A stretch of 64,000 nt of DNA from Peromyscus leucopus (lineage: Eukaryota > Chordata > Mammalia > Rodentia > Cricetidae), in assembly GCF_004664715.2 (NCBI RefSeq), contig NC_051071.1, forward strand, positions 30,940,161 to 31,004,160, written 5' to 3'. The first letter of the stretch is position 1. Each line of letters begins with the position of its first letter. Below the pieces are notes generated by a model. The model had not been told where the DNA came from. It did not search any database and saw nothing but the letters and a program-made list of their open reading frames with translations. This document shows, piece after piece, positions 49,331 to 61,889 of this stretch. Made by a program: the position numbers and the translations under genes.

Positions 49331-51499
49331 TTTCTATCATTTAACATGCTGTTTTCATCTGATAGTATAATATGACTGCTGTAGTTTCCATTATCACATC
49401 TTCATAAAAGCTAACAGGAATTAGAGTAGACAAAAGGACCATGTGCTCATTATAACTTCTGACAAGTTACAAGCTAACATTTCCACTCATTTGCTTAGCA
49501 TATTGTCACTTCCTTCAAGAAAGTTTGGAAAACAGACTTTTGCCTTATGTCCTGTGTTAAAATTGTTAGGCTTTGGTTGAAGAGAAGAATAGATACTGAG
49601 GAAGTAATCAGCCATCTTTCTCTCATAGAAGATTCTTTCCTGGTTACTATGTAAACTCAGCAAAATATAGCACAAATCTGGAAGCACTTGGAGAACACAT
49701 TGAGAAAGACATTCATCTCAAGGTCTTACAGGTTTTCTTAGAACAAGGAATCAATGGTTGAGGATGATGACATGCTGTGAGGAAGCCAAGAGTACATGAT
49801 GAAGCTTCACCTATGTTTTGGTTATACTATTAGGTGAGGTCTTATCTAACACACAAGAGACCCATCATCCTAATGACTCCAGAACAAGACAGTATCTGAC
49901 TGCAACTGCGTGAGAAGCCCTGAATGAGGGCACATGGCTGAAAGCAGCCTCCTTGTGAGCTGGAAAAGCACAGAAAATTATTACTGCTGTACAGCACTGA
50001 GACTTGAGTGATTTGTTTCACAGCAATAAAAAGTAAATTGATTTGGATGTTCAAAAATAGCAGAAGATGTGGATTCCCAGTGCAGATGTTTACAGGCTGT
50101 GATGATGGGCAAGTTACCATATTGCTCCATAGAACAGGACTAATGGTGGACATGGAGGTAGGGAGAATGAGTGGATTGCCTTACAATCCCTTTGTAACCT
50201 ATACAAGTGTTAGTAATAGCATTGTGATTTGCAATTTGATCAAAGTTGCACAGTTGGTCACAAAGTACCTGAACTAGTATTTGAGACTTTGCATTATGAG
50301 ATGTTGTTCATATTCTTCTCCCATCCTCCCCGAGCAGCTCTTGAAAAATCTGAGCTCACTCTAGCTTCATTTACAGCACTATTGGGGCAATTCAAAATGA
50401 TAGTGGTTATTATAGTTACAATAAATACTGGAGATTTTGTGTTGATGATGGGTATATTTTTACTATCCATGCCCTGTGCTTGCATGCACATCCATCTGTG
50501 TCATTCTGATTTAGAGGGCAGCTCACTACTAAGGTCCAAGAAAGTACCAGACATGCCAGCGGGGGGTGCTCATCTCCCCATTCCAAACAGAAGGCTCACC
50601 AGAGGCTCAGCATCATTGTTACTTGAGCTAATGCTAAGAGCTTGTGGCTTGAGTCACTTTCCTACTTTGGCCTCAATGGCTTCATTTTAGGAGCCATTGA
50701 CACATTGGCTTAACATTTCTCTCATTTTCAGAAGGAGGGTTTTGCTTTCTGGAGGTGCATAATCAGATGTGCATGGTCCTCAGGGCTATGTTCTCCATCC
50801 TTTCAACTGCCTTACAAATGCCATGTATTTCAGGACTATGCACCCTATTCTTTATACTTCTGGGTCTTGTTTGTTGAATTCTCTTAAAATCTGTGCAGAA
50901 GTCTAACCATCACCAGGAAAAATATTATCCACCATTTCCTCACTTCAGGCACTTACATTAATGCTACTGGATTTTATAAACAATGTAAATATAACTCCTT
51001 TCTACTGCCCTATTGGTTGCACATCTGAATGAAAGAACAGTGTAATCAATATGTACACTCTGATGTCCACTCACATAGTGAATGGATTTCCAAGTGATAG
51101 TTTCCTATTTTTTTTATATATCATGCATTTACCCTGTACCAGAAACTGTGCTGATACCTCCATATATGTGATCATGTTTGTCCTCTAGGGCAGAAGTGAA
51201 CCCAAGGGTCCTTTCTTACTTTCTCAGGATCCTATTTCTCTTTGAATAGAATTACCTCTGTTTTTCAATGATTAACTACTTTTTTTCCACTGGATGTGCT
51301 CATGATGGGATTTTTTTAAAGATTCTCCACAGTGTACCCCATTGCCCAACAGTAGCCAAGGAGTTGGGCACACCAGTCTCAGAGGTTCAGATTGTTCTTA
51401 ATGGAACTGACTTAAGTATAGCCTCATGCAGAAGGCAGCCACTTGGATTTTAACACTCAGTGGCTATGTCTTAGAACTTCTATCTTCCTTGTTTTTATT
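49331..51499. other. Unique sequence, nothing recognised
   Basis: This is about 2.2 kb. Frames at 49842-50153 (minus) and 50229-50690 (plus) are the longest but show no recognisable domain, signal or exon boundary. Confidence 0.5.
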
Positions 51500-51745
51500 G
51501 ATAATTGATATGAGAGGGCCCAACTCACTACGGGTGCCGCCATCCTTAGACATGTGGGAATGGGCTGTATCACAAAGCTAGCAGAGAGCAAGCCAGTAAA
51601 TTTCTTCTTACAGTCTTTGCTTCAGCTCCTACTGGATTTGCTACCCAGAAGTCCTTCAGTGATGGACTGTTAGCTGAAAGTACAAGGTTAACTAAACCTT
51701 TCCCTTCTCAAGATGCTTTTGTCTGCTAATTTTTGTTGCCACATT
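51500..51745 (+). mobile_element. Partial MaLR/ORR1-like LTR
   Basis: The segments gagagggcccaactcactac, gggtgccgccatccttagac, gcaagccagtaaatttcttc and gatggactgttagctgaaag follow the 3' half of the LTR seen at 60785-61200. Confidence 0.65.
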
Positions 51746-52439
51746 TTAAAATCTAGGGCAGAAGTGAAAATATACTGTCTTCAATATATTTTCTGATATG
51801 ACAGCAATTTCAGGTTAAATAGGTGGTCAGAATTATTATTGGAATGGATTAATAGACAAAATTTAGACTATCCATGGTTGAGGTGTTGTCTAAATCCTGA
51901 TCATTAATAACTTCCTTTCATTCTCTGAGCTTCCAGAATATTTGTATTACATGAGACAGCAGAACTCACATGGCCACACACAGCTTCTGGTGAGAGTCAT
52001 GTCTTTTGGTTAAAAAGAAGTTGTAGGTGTGTATACATTTATTATTTGTTAGATACTTTGTACTAGTCTCTATCACACTTTCTCTCTTATTTGCTTATCT
52101 TCATAGAGTTTTCTGTCCTTGTATCATATCTATCATTAATGAATACAATGTAATAAATAATTCCAAGAGAATGAAAGCCCATATAATTGAAAATGGAAAT
52201 CTTCTGGGTTTTGACACATATTGTCTAAGAAACATGTTACTGTACTTGATTTGTTTGATTCAGGGATCTTGGCATCACAACGTTTTAGTTCGACCTTGTT
52301 ATTTGTACCCTCTTCTATTTGCAGTAGCTGGCAGGAAGGATGCAGAGGCAGGATGGATGCTGCACATCCTAGGGGAGGGGATCTTTCCAAGTCATCACTC
52401 CACTTGGTCTTTAGGAAGCTTGGACTCAGATTGTAGGAA
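51746..52439. other. Unique sequence, nothing recognised
   Basis: I see no supported feature here. Confidence 0.5.
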
Positions 52440-52745
52440 TGAAAGCTAGGGAAATGTCTCAGCAGGTAAAGTCCTTAATGAATAAGCATGGAGACCTGAG
52501 TTCAGATACCTAGCACTCATGTAAAATCCACGTATGGTGGTACACATCTGTAATCCCAGTGGTTGGGAGCAAAGATAGGAGGGTCCTGGGACTTCCTTGT
52601 CAGCCAGTTTACCCAAATGATGAGCTTGAAATTCAAGGAGAAAATCTATTTCATAAAATAAGGAAGAGAGCCATAGAGAGCAGCACCAAACACTGGCCTG
52701 TACATGCACACGCACAGGCACAAATACCAATGTACATACAAAGGA
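52440..52745 (+). repeat. B3-like SINE
   Basis: A tRNA-like head (ctagggaaatgtctcagcag, agacctgagttcagataccta) is followed by a B1-like ggtggtacacatctgtaatc segment and a tail with acatgcacacgcacaggcac. This composite layout fits an old B3-type element. Confidence 0.75.
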
Positions 52746-52914
52746 GACACATGTGTACAAAAAGACTTTGTGATAAAGTTCAACCCACTATCAAATGCCT
52801 TTCTAGACAAACTAGTATCCCTCAGTATCTCTAAAGGTATTTGTACATAATTGATTGATACCACCACCTTTTCCAGAAACAGTTTTCTTCATGTTCTTTC
52901 CTCTTCTAGGGCTT

Positions 52915-53150
52915 TTGGGTGCAGGCACAGGCAGATCTGGTGGCACAGGCTTATAATCTAAGAAACTCAAAAGTCTATGGCTACATGTTGCAAGGTCAAG
53001 GCCTACCTGGGCTACATGAGCAACTTAACAATACTGTGATAAAAATAAAGTAAAAAGAGGGTGGAGCTCTCTTTACCTGGAGCTCAGGTGTACAGTGTTA
53101 GTCTAACATGCTCAAGGACCTAAATTCTACTCCCTTTCAACACCAAAGGA
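52915..53150 (+). repeat. B1-ID (B4-like) composite SINE
   Basis: A B1-like body (ggtggcacaggcttataatc, caaggcctacctgggctaca) and an A-rich spacer are followed by an ID-like segment (ctggagctcaggtgtacagt, gctcaaggacctaaattcta). This is the B1-plus-ID arrangement of B4 elements. Confidence 0.65.
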
Positions 53151-53244
53151 AAAAAACAACAATTTAAACCAAAACTAAAAGACAAAACCTTAAGCTTTCC
53201 TGTTCTTTGCTTTCTGAGAAGGTAGGTCACATACTACAAAGCAG

Positions 53245-53400
53245 TGGACAAAGGCCACAGGCTTTGGTATAAGACAGACATTGTAAAGAGAGCTTTACTA
53301 CACTATCAGTCAGGGACACCCTACTTAGCTTTCCTGTGGTCTTCATTTCTCTAAAATGGGGATGATGGTGGAAATATCCTTAATACCTTGCTGGGAGAAA
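53245..53400 (-). repeat. MIR SINE relic
   Basis: The segments aggccacaggctttggtata, cttcatttctctaaaatggg and gatgatggtggaaatatcc correspond to antisense MIR with the familiar tctaaaatggggat core. Confidence 0.7.
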
Positions 53401-53864
53401 AGCAGAGTGAGAGAAGGCATGTCTAGTAGTTGTTGTTTGGTGGGAAACTGGAACCCATGACACTTTGGACCTATAAGCATGTGCACTATAGCCCCCTCCC
53501 ACAGAATTACTTATTGATGTTATAGCTGTTTTGTGTCCTTTGATATCTCAACTGCAGAGCTCAGTTTCTACTCACATAGTAAAATCATAACTGTAGCCAG
53601 ATCTTTAAATTCCTGAAAGTCCAGGATTTGAGCTTTTTAAAAATATTATGCAAAGGTACTCATTGAATTCATGAAAATGAAGACATTAAAAATGATGTTA
53701 GCAATATTTGATTTTTGTTTTTAAAAGTTTAGCAGGCAAATTCACACCTATTTTCAACATTTTATCATGAACAGGAGAGGGAATTTGGAGGCCCTACCCT
53801 TTCCTGATACCCATTGACAGCTAATGAGTTCAGGGAAAGAGGAGAGGTGAGTAATTTCCTTCAG

Positions 53865-54080
53865 TGATTTTAACTACTGGTTAGTAGGCCATGGTCATTC
53901 AAGCCACCACAGTTAAGGTCAATGGGTCACAAGAAACAAAACTATGGAAGTAGGGGGTGAATTTATTAAGAAGAAGAGGCCCAAAGTGGGTGGGAGGGGG
54001 ATATGGGAGGAAGGGGGGGTATTGGTGATGAAAACTCATTGTACACATGTGTGAAATTGTCAAACAATAAATAAAAATTT
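53865..54080 (+). mobile_element. Old L1 3' end fragment
   Basis: The sequence gggtcacaagaaacaaaact, then aagtagggggtgaatttatt, a G-rich tract, and tgtgaaattgtcaaacaata followed by AATAAAAATTT resembles old rodent L1 3' ends. Confidence 0.6.
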
Positions 54081-54114
54081 GATTGTATAAAGCCCTCCTG
54101 ATAGCTTATATAAA

Positions 54115-54290
54115 ACACTTTTAAAGATACATAAACATCACCTCATTTGACCTCCTGATTGTTGTACAAGACAGATAGCCACCATTTCCTAATTATAGGC
54201 AGCAAACTGAGGTTGCTCCCAGAGGCAACAACAGCTCACCCTTAAGAAAGCTGTCCAGGGGAAGTAGATGTGAGAGCTCAAGCCTGAAGG
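54115..54290 (+). repeat. MIR SINE relic
   Basis: The segments catcacctcatttgacctcc, accatttcctaattataggc and agcaaactgaggttg follow the MIR consensus order. Confidence 0.6.
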
Positions 54291-54942
54291 GCTACTGTGC
54301 TTTGCCCTCTCTTCTGTGCAGCTCGTGCCCCTCTGGGAACATCCTGAGAGATAATGGATGTGAATACTCTCTGCAGACTCCAGAGTGGAATATGAATGTC
54401 GAGGATTATTGCTATTATTTCTAGGGCAGATGAGCTATAACCTCTTGTGGAATCATCTATCAACCAGGAAATCCTGTTGCTGTTCTCTGAACTGTACCCC
54501 TGTGACCCAAAAGATAATGTATTTCCCAATGTACTTAACTTAATACTATGGGCTGACCTAGACCTTGAACTGAGCCGGGTAAGGAATATTTAAATGCAGA
54601 GCCTGACAACTTATAACCCACAGCACTGAACTTCTCTCTGCAGCAGCTGCCAGAGAAGAGGGAAAGGACTTATGTGTAAAACCAGTGTCTGACTACATTC
54701 CTCTGCAAAGAACCCATGACATAGACTTCTTTTTGATAGATTAATGAATGGAACATCTCAATTTATTTTGATTATTCAGTTCCTGGGGCCACTTCATACA
54801 GATACTTGTGGGTTGTCCAGTTTACTTTCACACTGGGTCAGAACTACTACAGGGTGATTAAAAATCTCATCAGGAGATCATCTAACTGAAGTTGGATATC
54901 ATGGTTGACTGGCCTACTGGATCCCACACCATGCTCCAAAAC
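54291..54942. other. Unique sequence, nothing recognised
   Basis: This is the left flank of the twin-primed L1. I see no supported feature. Confidence 0.5.
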
Positions 54943-54957
54943 AAAAGAGCTGGTGGG

Positions 54958-56188
54958 TCTCACAGTGTCTGTACTACTGATATTATATTTAGGAAGTGAT
55001 CTCCTATGCCAATGAGTTCAAGACTACTTCCTACTTTCTCTTCTAGCAGGTTCAGAGTAGCTGGATTTATGTTGAGGTCCTTGATCCACTTGGACTTAAG
55101 TTTTGTGCACGGTGACAGATAGGGATCTATTTGCAGCCTTCTACATGTTGATATCCAGTTATGCCAGCACCATTTGTTGAAGATGCTTTCTTTTTTCCAA
55201 AAGACAAATATGGTATGTACTCACTCATAGGAGGATACTAGATGTGGAACAAGGATGACTGAACTGCTACTCACATCACCAGTGAGGCTACCTGGAAAAC
55301 AGGACCCCAAGAAAGACATGAGGATCGCCCAATGATGGAGAAATGGCTGAGGTCTACATGAACAACCTGGACATGAGTGGGAGCAATGAAGGGCGAGGGT
55401 CGAGGGAAAGAGAGCAGGAGATCCCAGCTAGATCAAGAACAGAGAGTGAGAACAAGGAATAGGAGACCATGGTAAATGAAGACCACGTGAGAAAAGGAAG
55501 AAACAAAGTGCTAAAGAGGCCCACAGAAATCCACATAGATAGCCCCACAAAAGACTGCTGGCAATGGTTGAGAGACAGCTGGGACTGACCTACTCAGGTG
55601 ATGGGATGGCCAAACACCCTAATAGTTGTACCAGAAACCCCATCTAAGGACTGAGGAATCTGGATGTAGACATCCACAGCTAGGCCCCCGGGTGGAGCTC
55701 TGGGAGTCTAATTAGCGAGAAAGAGAAGGGTTTATACGAGTGAGAATTGTTGAAACCAAGGTTGGATAAAGCACAGGGAAAAGTAGCCAAACGAATGGAA
55801 ACACATGAACTATGAACCAAAGGCTGAGGGGCCCCCAACTGGATCAGGCCCTCTGAATAGGTGAGACAGTTGATTGACTTGATCTGTTTGGGAGGCAACT
55901 AGGCAGTGGGACCAAGTCCTGTGCTCATTGCATGAGTTAGCTGTTTGAAACCTGGGGCTTATGCAGGGACGCTTGGCTCAATCTGGGAGGAGGAGACTGG
56001 ACCTGCCTGTACTGAGTCTATCAGGTCGGTCTCAGTCCTTGGGGGAGGCTTTGCTCTGGAGGAGGTGGGAATGGGGAGTGGGCTGGAGGGAAGGGGAGGG
56101 GGGCAGGAAGGAGGAGAACAAGGGAATCTGTGGCTGTTATGTAGAACTGAATAGCATTGTAAAATAAAATAAAATAAATTAAATTTAA
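54958..56188 (+). mobile_element. 5'-inverted (twin-primed) LINE-1
   Basis: Positions 54958 to about 55198 are L1 ORF2 sequence in antisense, matching 39438-39745 of the larger L1. From about 55199 the sequence switches to the sense strand of the ORF2 end and 3' UTR (tggtatgtactcactcatag) and runs to a G-rich tract (56038-56112) and an AATAAA-rich tail (56158-56188). Flanks 54943-54957 and 56189-56203 form a 15-bp duplication differing at two bases. About 0.7 kb of L1 between the two parts is missing. Confidence 0.9.
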
Positions 56189-56203
56189 AAAAAAGCTGAT
56201 GGG

Positions 56204-56549
56204 ATCCTTCTGATGGACAGTCAACAGGACAGAGTGGAGTGCTTTTGACTTGAATGTCTCAAATACCAGACTGAAATACATTTGGACTGTATAATTGAGA
56301 GTGTGTATGAAATAGAAGGGAACATAGGACATTGACACAAAGACACTGATTTTATACACCACGAAATGGAAGGTCATAAAAGCAATTGATTTCCCATGTA
56401 TTTAGGTGTCCAAAAATATCACATTTAGAGTAATACCTCACCTAAATTGCTTAGGTGAGACATTTCTTATCCAGTTTGTTGTTCTTTGTGCCTTATCAAG
56501 CTGCTGACCACTGAAGGGGATATAAACCGAATGAAAAGATGACCAAAAT
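56204..56549. other. Unique sequence, nothing recognised
   Basis: I see no supported feature here. Confidence 0.5.
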
Positions 56550-56765
56550 ATGGCGGGGGATGTGGCTCAGTTTGTAAAGTGTCGGTGGAGCATGTGCAGA
56601 GCCCTGGGATTGATTCTCTGAACTAATAAACCAAAAGTGGTGGTACACATCTGTAATCCCAGTATTGAATATTGAAGTAGGAGAATAAAATAGCCACGCT
56701 CATCCTCAGCTACGTAGCAAGTTTAAGGCCAGCCTGGAATACATGATATCCTGTCACTATGCCCA
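56550..56765 (+). repeat. ID-B1 composite (B4-like) SINE
   Basis: The ID-like head (ggcgggggatgtggctcagt, gcagagccctgggattgatt) runs into a B1-like body (ggtggtacacatctgtaatc, taaggccagcctggaataca). Confidence 0.8.
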
Positions 56766-58017
56766 CAACCTCTCAAACAATGTCTAGAAAGACTGGTTAT
56801 TTCTCTTGTGTTCTAATAGTCATCAGTCATTCAACAAAGAGGAATTAGGTACACTCTTCATCTGATATTGGGCTTGGCACCGTTAGGAAGTCCTAAAATG
56901 CTTTTAATTATGTTAAGATTACAGCATTACTATTGCATGGTAGATGGAACAAATACTGCATTGCTTAGAGATCAGCTTGTACCATTGCCTTTTACATTAT
57001 TCAAGGTTGACATGAAAAAAATTGTGTGTCTCTGGAAATTTGGATGGAGTTTAAGAATGACAATTCATACATATTTTCTTCTGTGAGCTCTGAACCATTT
57101 GAAAAATAGCACCAGAATGTCCTAAGGATGTCAGTTTTATTATTAAGACTTAGTTGGGCATGATAACATAACACCAGGATTGAATGAACCAATCTACTTA
57201 TTATAGGACCCAGGACCTCAAAAGTTACATGCTATGAGGAAGGATGTTGTGATAGCTCAGAAATTATACAGATGGAAGCGGACTTAGAAAAGAGAGTTAG
57301 GGATGTAGAAAGGGAGAGAGGAAAGGGAAGGATGGGGAGAGAGTCATTCTTTTTTCCCTCTAGTAAGTCCCACCTCCTGATTAAAACTGGAGAGAACGAG
57401 ATGTCGATGATGAAACTTTGTACTTTAAAGGCCAAGGGAAGATTGTGCAGAGAGGAAGTGATGATCCATGTCCATTATTGAGCAGAAGCAGATGATTTCA
57501 TGATAAATATATGTTTTAAAGCATATTATGCCCCACAAATACATACAACAACATGCCAATTAAAAACATAAAATGGGAGAGTCTTTTTAAATTTGTGTTG
57601 CAATATACATACCCTGAAATTTACTGATATAATAATTCTATGAATATAGTTCACTTGATGCTGAAAATATTAAATAGAAGTGGTAGACAGAAATCTATGG
57701 GTCTGTAGAGTCAATAAGAATCCTTGCCTATTTTTCTCTATGCCCACATCACTTCAGCTTACCCAGTGTGTGGTATTTTTCTCCTACATCAAAAAATTCT
57801 CCAACTCTTGGTGGCAATTTAAGTAGTCTGATACTATGTAACTAGTGATAATGTAAAATTCCCCAGATGAAAGATTCTACCCTTTGAGGTCTCCTTTCAC
57901 ATCTGATGACAATTGTTAGTGGCCAGTGTTCAGATTACTCATAGTTCCTGTATGACTCAGTGACCACTTGAAGGTCCCCATAAGACTCCTCAAGAAGGAC
58001 TTACAGACCTTATGAAA
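56766..58017. other. Unique sequence, nothing recognised
   Basis: This is about 1.25 kb of AT-rich DNA. A purine-rich run lies at about 57275-57350. Confidence 0.5.
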
Positions 58018-58032
58018 AACCATGTACTTTTT

Positions 58033-58740
58033 TAAAAAAATTATTTTATTTTTCTGTATTAAGAAATTTTCTACTCACTCCTCATGCTATCCAAAGACCC
58101 CTCTCCTCCCCCTCCCACCCCCAGCCCTCTTCCCCAAGCCACCCCACATTCCCACATCCCCCAAATGGAGGTCTCCCATGGGGAGTCAGCAGAGCCCAGC
58201 ACACTGAGTCTAGGTAGGTCCAAGCCCCTTCCCACTGCACCAAGGCTGTGCAAGGTGTCACACCACAGGCACCGAATTCCAGAAGCCTGCCCACAGACCA
58301 GGGACAGATCCCAATCCCCTTGCCTGGGTACCCCCCAAACGGTTTGAGCCAAACAACTATCTTCTGTGTCCAGAGGGCCTAGTCCAGTCCCATGGGGTCT
58401 CCACAGCCACCAGTCTACAGTTCATGGGCTTCCACTAATGTGGCCGGTCATCTCTGCATGTCCTCCCATCATGATCTCGACGTCCCTCACCTGCAGTATC
58501 TCTCCTCTCTCATTAATTGGATTCCCGGAACTCAGCCTGGTGCCTGGCTGTGGATCTCTGTCACTGGACAAAGGCTTTATGATGACAACTAGGTTATTTA
58601 CTAGGCTGGTCACCAGAGTAGACTGGTCCATGCACCCTCTGGACCACTACCAGCAGACCAAGGTGGGGTCAAACTTGTGGATTCCTGAGAGCCTCCCCAG
58701 CACTCTGCCTCTTCCTAGTCCCATGATGTCTTCATCTATC
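58033..58740 (-). mobile_element. 5'-truncated LINE-1 3' end
   Basis: This 708-bp minus-strand L1 3' UTR is very close to the nested copy at 44186 (shared attttctactcactcctcat, catggggagtcagcagagcc). It begins with an A-tail seen as ttattttatttttctg. Duplications aaccatgtacttttt (58018-58032) and aaccatgtgcttttt (58741-58755) differ at one base. No ORF remains; frames across it are accidental. Confidence 0.93.
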
Positions 58741-58755
58741 AACCATGTGCTTTTT

Positions 58756-59319
58756 GTGTTATCCATTTAATGTTAAAGGTTATCATTCTGAAACAGTCAA
58801 GTGTAAGAGATGCATAAGGCAAGATCTAGTGAAGGCATGGAGTTCCTATGCTTCTGGGGTCATTCCCTCCACCTCCACATGTTTATAACTGCAGGAGCCG
58901 CTTGGACCTTGCCTTTCTTGGGCTATATGGAAGCTAATGACATAGGTTTGAATGAGCACCAGTGTTTAACTCATTCTCCAGCCCCTTGTCTCTCCCCTGA
59001 AATCTGTGGTGGGATCTGGAGTTTCCAATTCTCTAATAAGGTTTGTTTCCTTAGCAACCAGCTCCCATCCTGTGGTTGTTTGGGTGCATTCCAAAAGTTA
59101 AAGCATTAATATAAACTCAGATGTGTTCAAAGTTATTTCTCATAGATAACATTTTTTTGCACATATTAATTGTTCTTATTATTTAGGGAATTCTAAGACT
59201 TCCAGAATTTCTGACCAAGGAATATGGATATAAACAAAATGCATATTTCTTATTGTAAATTAAATACTACAGGGGATGTAGGGGCTAAACAGAACTGCTT
59301 TAAGGTATACCTGGATTTC
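58756..59319. other. Unique sequence, nothing recognised
   Basis: The 99-codon frame at 58810-59109 has no recognisable domain. Confidence 0.5.
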
Positions 59320-59420
59320 AATCTCCCATCTACCACCTACTATGTAGATTTGAACAGTTGACTTAACTTTATTGGGTTAGTGATTCACAACTTTAATAGA
59401 GATGTCTAGAATAGAGCCCT
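59320..59420 (-). repeat. MIR SINE relic
   Basis: The segments cctggatttcaatctcccat, ttgacttaactttattgggt and gtgattcacaactttaatag are antisense MIR blocks. Confidence 0.55.
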
Positions 59421-59879
59421 GTCACAGAGCTTCTGGAGTCCTAAATAAGAAGCAGCAGAATGGTGTGTGCTCCCAGGTAACTTGCATGAACACTGTAGGC
59501 TTTGGGACTCTGATGGGGGCCAGGTTTTAACCCAAGAGTGACATCACTGACAACTACATATTCTCTCCAACGGTATTCCCAGGACTTTCAAGGGCAGCAG
59601 AGCCTGAGTAAGGGGACACTGAAGGAATCCATGATGTACACTCTTGTCTACACATTGGGAGAGTAGGGAAGAGACTTACTGGCAGCAAGGTGATGAAGTC
59701 ATTTTTGTCTTCAAGGAGGAGAAACTACAGGGAACATGGACAGCATCAATTATATATAGCTAAACCCAACTCTAGAAATATGAACATTGCTAATCTCATA
59801 AAGGGATCCAAAGCTATTTTATAAGCCTTCAGATAACAATGATAGGAGACCCAAAGGCAAATGGACAATGGCTTCAAAT
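59421..59879. other. Unique sequence, nothing recognised
   Basis: I see no supported feature here. Confidence 0.5.
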
Positions 59880-60000
59880 CTTACCTTATCAGCTGTTAAG
59901 TGGCCTATTGAGATATAGTGCATGACTTATCTGGGCCTTGATTTCCTCATCTGCAAATCTGATAAAATGTTATTTCCCACAATGCTCATGGCTTTTAGTA
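59880..60000 (-). repeat. MIR SINE relic
   Basis: The segments catgacttatctgggccttg, atttcctcatctgcaaatct and gataaaatgttatttcccac are the antisense MIR core. Confidence 0.7.
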
Positions 60001-60524
60001 TAATAAAGTCTATAAAAGTTCTTTGTAAACTGTTGGTCTGTGAACAGATTTGAAGTTTTGATGTCATTCCTGACTTCTCTGTGGAACTGTGTAAGAAGTT
60101 CTTGTAGCTCATATTTTATGTTGTAACATTTTTGAATTTTATGTTCTCACTCATCAAACACCTTCAAATGTGGACACACCTGGAATAGCAGAAACAGAAG
60201 AGCCTACCAGCTAATTCAAACATCATTTCTCCAAGGCTCACTGCATGTGGAGTGGAAAACATTTCCTTTGCTGGGCTTGCTTAGTTCAAGAGGGAAAAGA
60301 GCTGTGAATTAGCAATGCAAGTATAAAAAGATAAGCACAATGTGCTTTCCTTCAATAACTGTTCAAATAAGAACATTTATTCTCTATCCATACATATCCA
60401 CACATTCACTCACATATTTAGAGACCAACTTTTAGTTAAATATCAAAGCTCCATCTCAAATCCTGTCATATTTCTGTGTTTATATATTCATCACATTTTA
60501 TCCCTGTTTGTTTTAATTTATTTG
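60001..60524. other. Unique sequence, nothing recognised
   Basis: I see no supported feature here. Confidence 0.5.
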
Positions 60525-60784
60525 AGCTGCTATAACTAACTGCTATAACCCTGGTGGTTTATAAATAACATAAATTGATTGCACAGAGTTCTAGGGGCTG
60601 GAAAGCCCAAAATTAAGATACTATCAAATTTCGTATGTAAAGAGGGTCTGTTTTTAGGTTCATACATGACTCTCTTCTTGTTGGCTTGATGTCTCATTAT
60701 GGTGGGATAGAAAATGAACTAACTCATGTCTTTTAAAGGAATTAAATTCTCACCACAAAGACAGAATAAATTCCAATCCTGCAC
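60525..60784 (+). repeat. Ancient mammalian interspersed repeat, copy 3
   Basis: The segments gagctgctataactaactg, ggtggtttataaataacata and gcacagagttctaggggctg, then gtctgtttttaggttcatac, match copies at 7266 and 24525. The MaLR-like LTR at 60785-61200 splits it; cctcatttccaaaaactacc (from 61208) looks like its continuation. Confidence 0.55.
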
Positions 60785-61200
60785 TGCCTAGTTTAATGTC
60801 AACTTGACACAAGCTAGGGTCATTGGAGAAGAAGCAACTCAACTGAAAAAATGTTTCTATAAGACCAGGCTATAGGCAAGCCTGTAGGACATTTTCTTAA
60901 TCAGTGATTAATGTGGGAGAAGCTAGCTCATTGTGAGTGAGGCTACCACAGGGCTAGTGGTCCTGAGTTCTGTAACAAATCAGACTGAGCAAGCCATGAG
61001 GAACAAGCCAGTAAGCAACACCCCTTCATGGCCTGAGCATCAGCTCCTGCCTCCAGGTTTTTGCCCTGTTTGAGTTCCTGCCCTGACTTCCTTCAATGAT
61101 GGACCATGATGCAGATGTGTAAACCTAATAAACCCTTTCCTTCCCAACTTGCTTTTGGTCATGGTGTTTCATCACAGCAATACTAACCTTAAATAGGACA
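60785..61200 (+). mobile_element. MaLR/ORR1-like solo LTR
   Basis: The order tttaatgtcaacttgacaca, ttgatt-type and attaatgtgggagaagctag, gagcaagccatgaggaacaa, agctcctgcctccaggtttt, aataaaccctttccttccca and ttggtcatggtgtttcatca is a familiar rodent LTR ending AATAGGACA. I am confident of the class, less so of the subfamily. No clear duplication was found. Confidence 0.78.
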
Positions 61201-61265
61201 CACCCCAACCTCATTTCCAAAAACTACCATATTTAAGATTGTATAAATGATGAGAGGTCATACAT

Positions 61266-61889
61266 ATTAAGTATATAACACTGTTTGAAATTATCTTTTT
61301 TTTAAAAAAAATATTCACCTGTAATGTCACCAATGCCTAATTTAGTGTCTAGCTCAAAATGGAAACAGAATATTTAATATTTTTGGAATGAATGAATGAA
61401 TGAATATATTTCCAAACACTGGACGTGATAGGAGGCAGAGGTGACAGGGCAATTCACTGAATACAAAGTGATAGAATAGTCTGGACAGGAGGGAGCTGGT
61501 GGTCTGGTTACTCAGGAGTCAGGGGGGAGATTGGGGCAGCACATTCTTGCATATGGACGTCAGACATTCCTGCCTGGAGTCACCAGTACCATCATGAATT
61601 TTCAAGACCAGCATGTTCAGAGGCCCTGACCACCACAAGCTCTGGCAATGGGCATATGGCGTGATGCTTGCAGTGGGGAGGAGGAGCTAAGAGAAGGCAG
61701 AGTGGAGAAAGATGCAGGAGGGTTCTCATTGACTCATCTTAGACAAGATAAGCAAAGATCTTTCAGAGTTCTTTTTCTCCATGGGTGGCCTGCACATCAG
61801 TTCTTACTCTGGGGATGGAAGGAATTTTAAAACACAAACTGTTGAAGTTCCTCCCACCCCTGACCAAATTCCCTAAAACTTCTGACACT
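61266..61889. other. Unique sequence with a GAAT repeat
   Basis: A short (GAAT)n run lies at about 61387-61405. I see no gene. Confidence 0.55.

Noticed and set aside
50229..50690. 153-codon plus-strand frame
   Set aside because: The composition looks random, with no domain or conserved motif. Exon status cannot be shown without an alignment.
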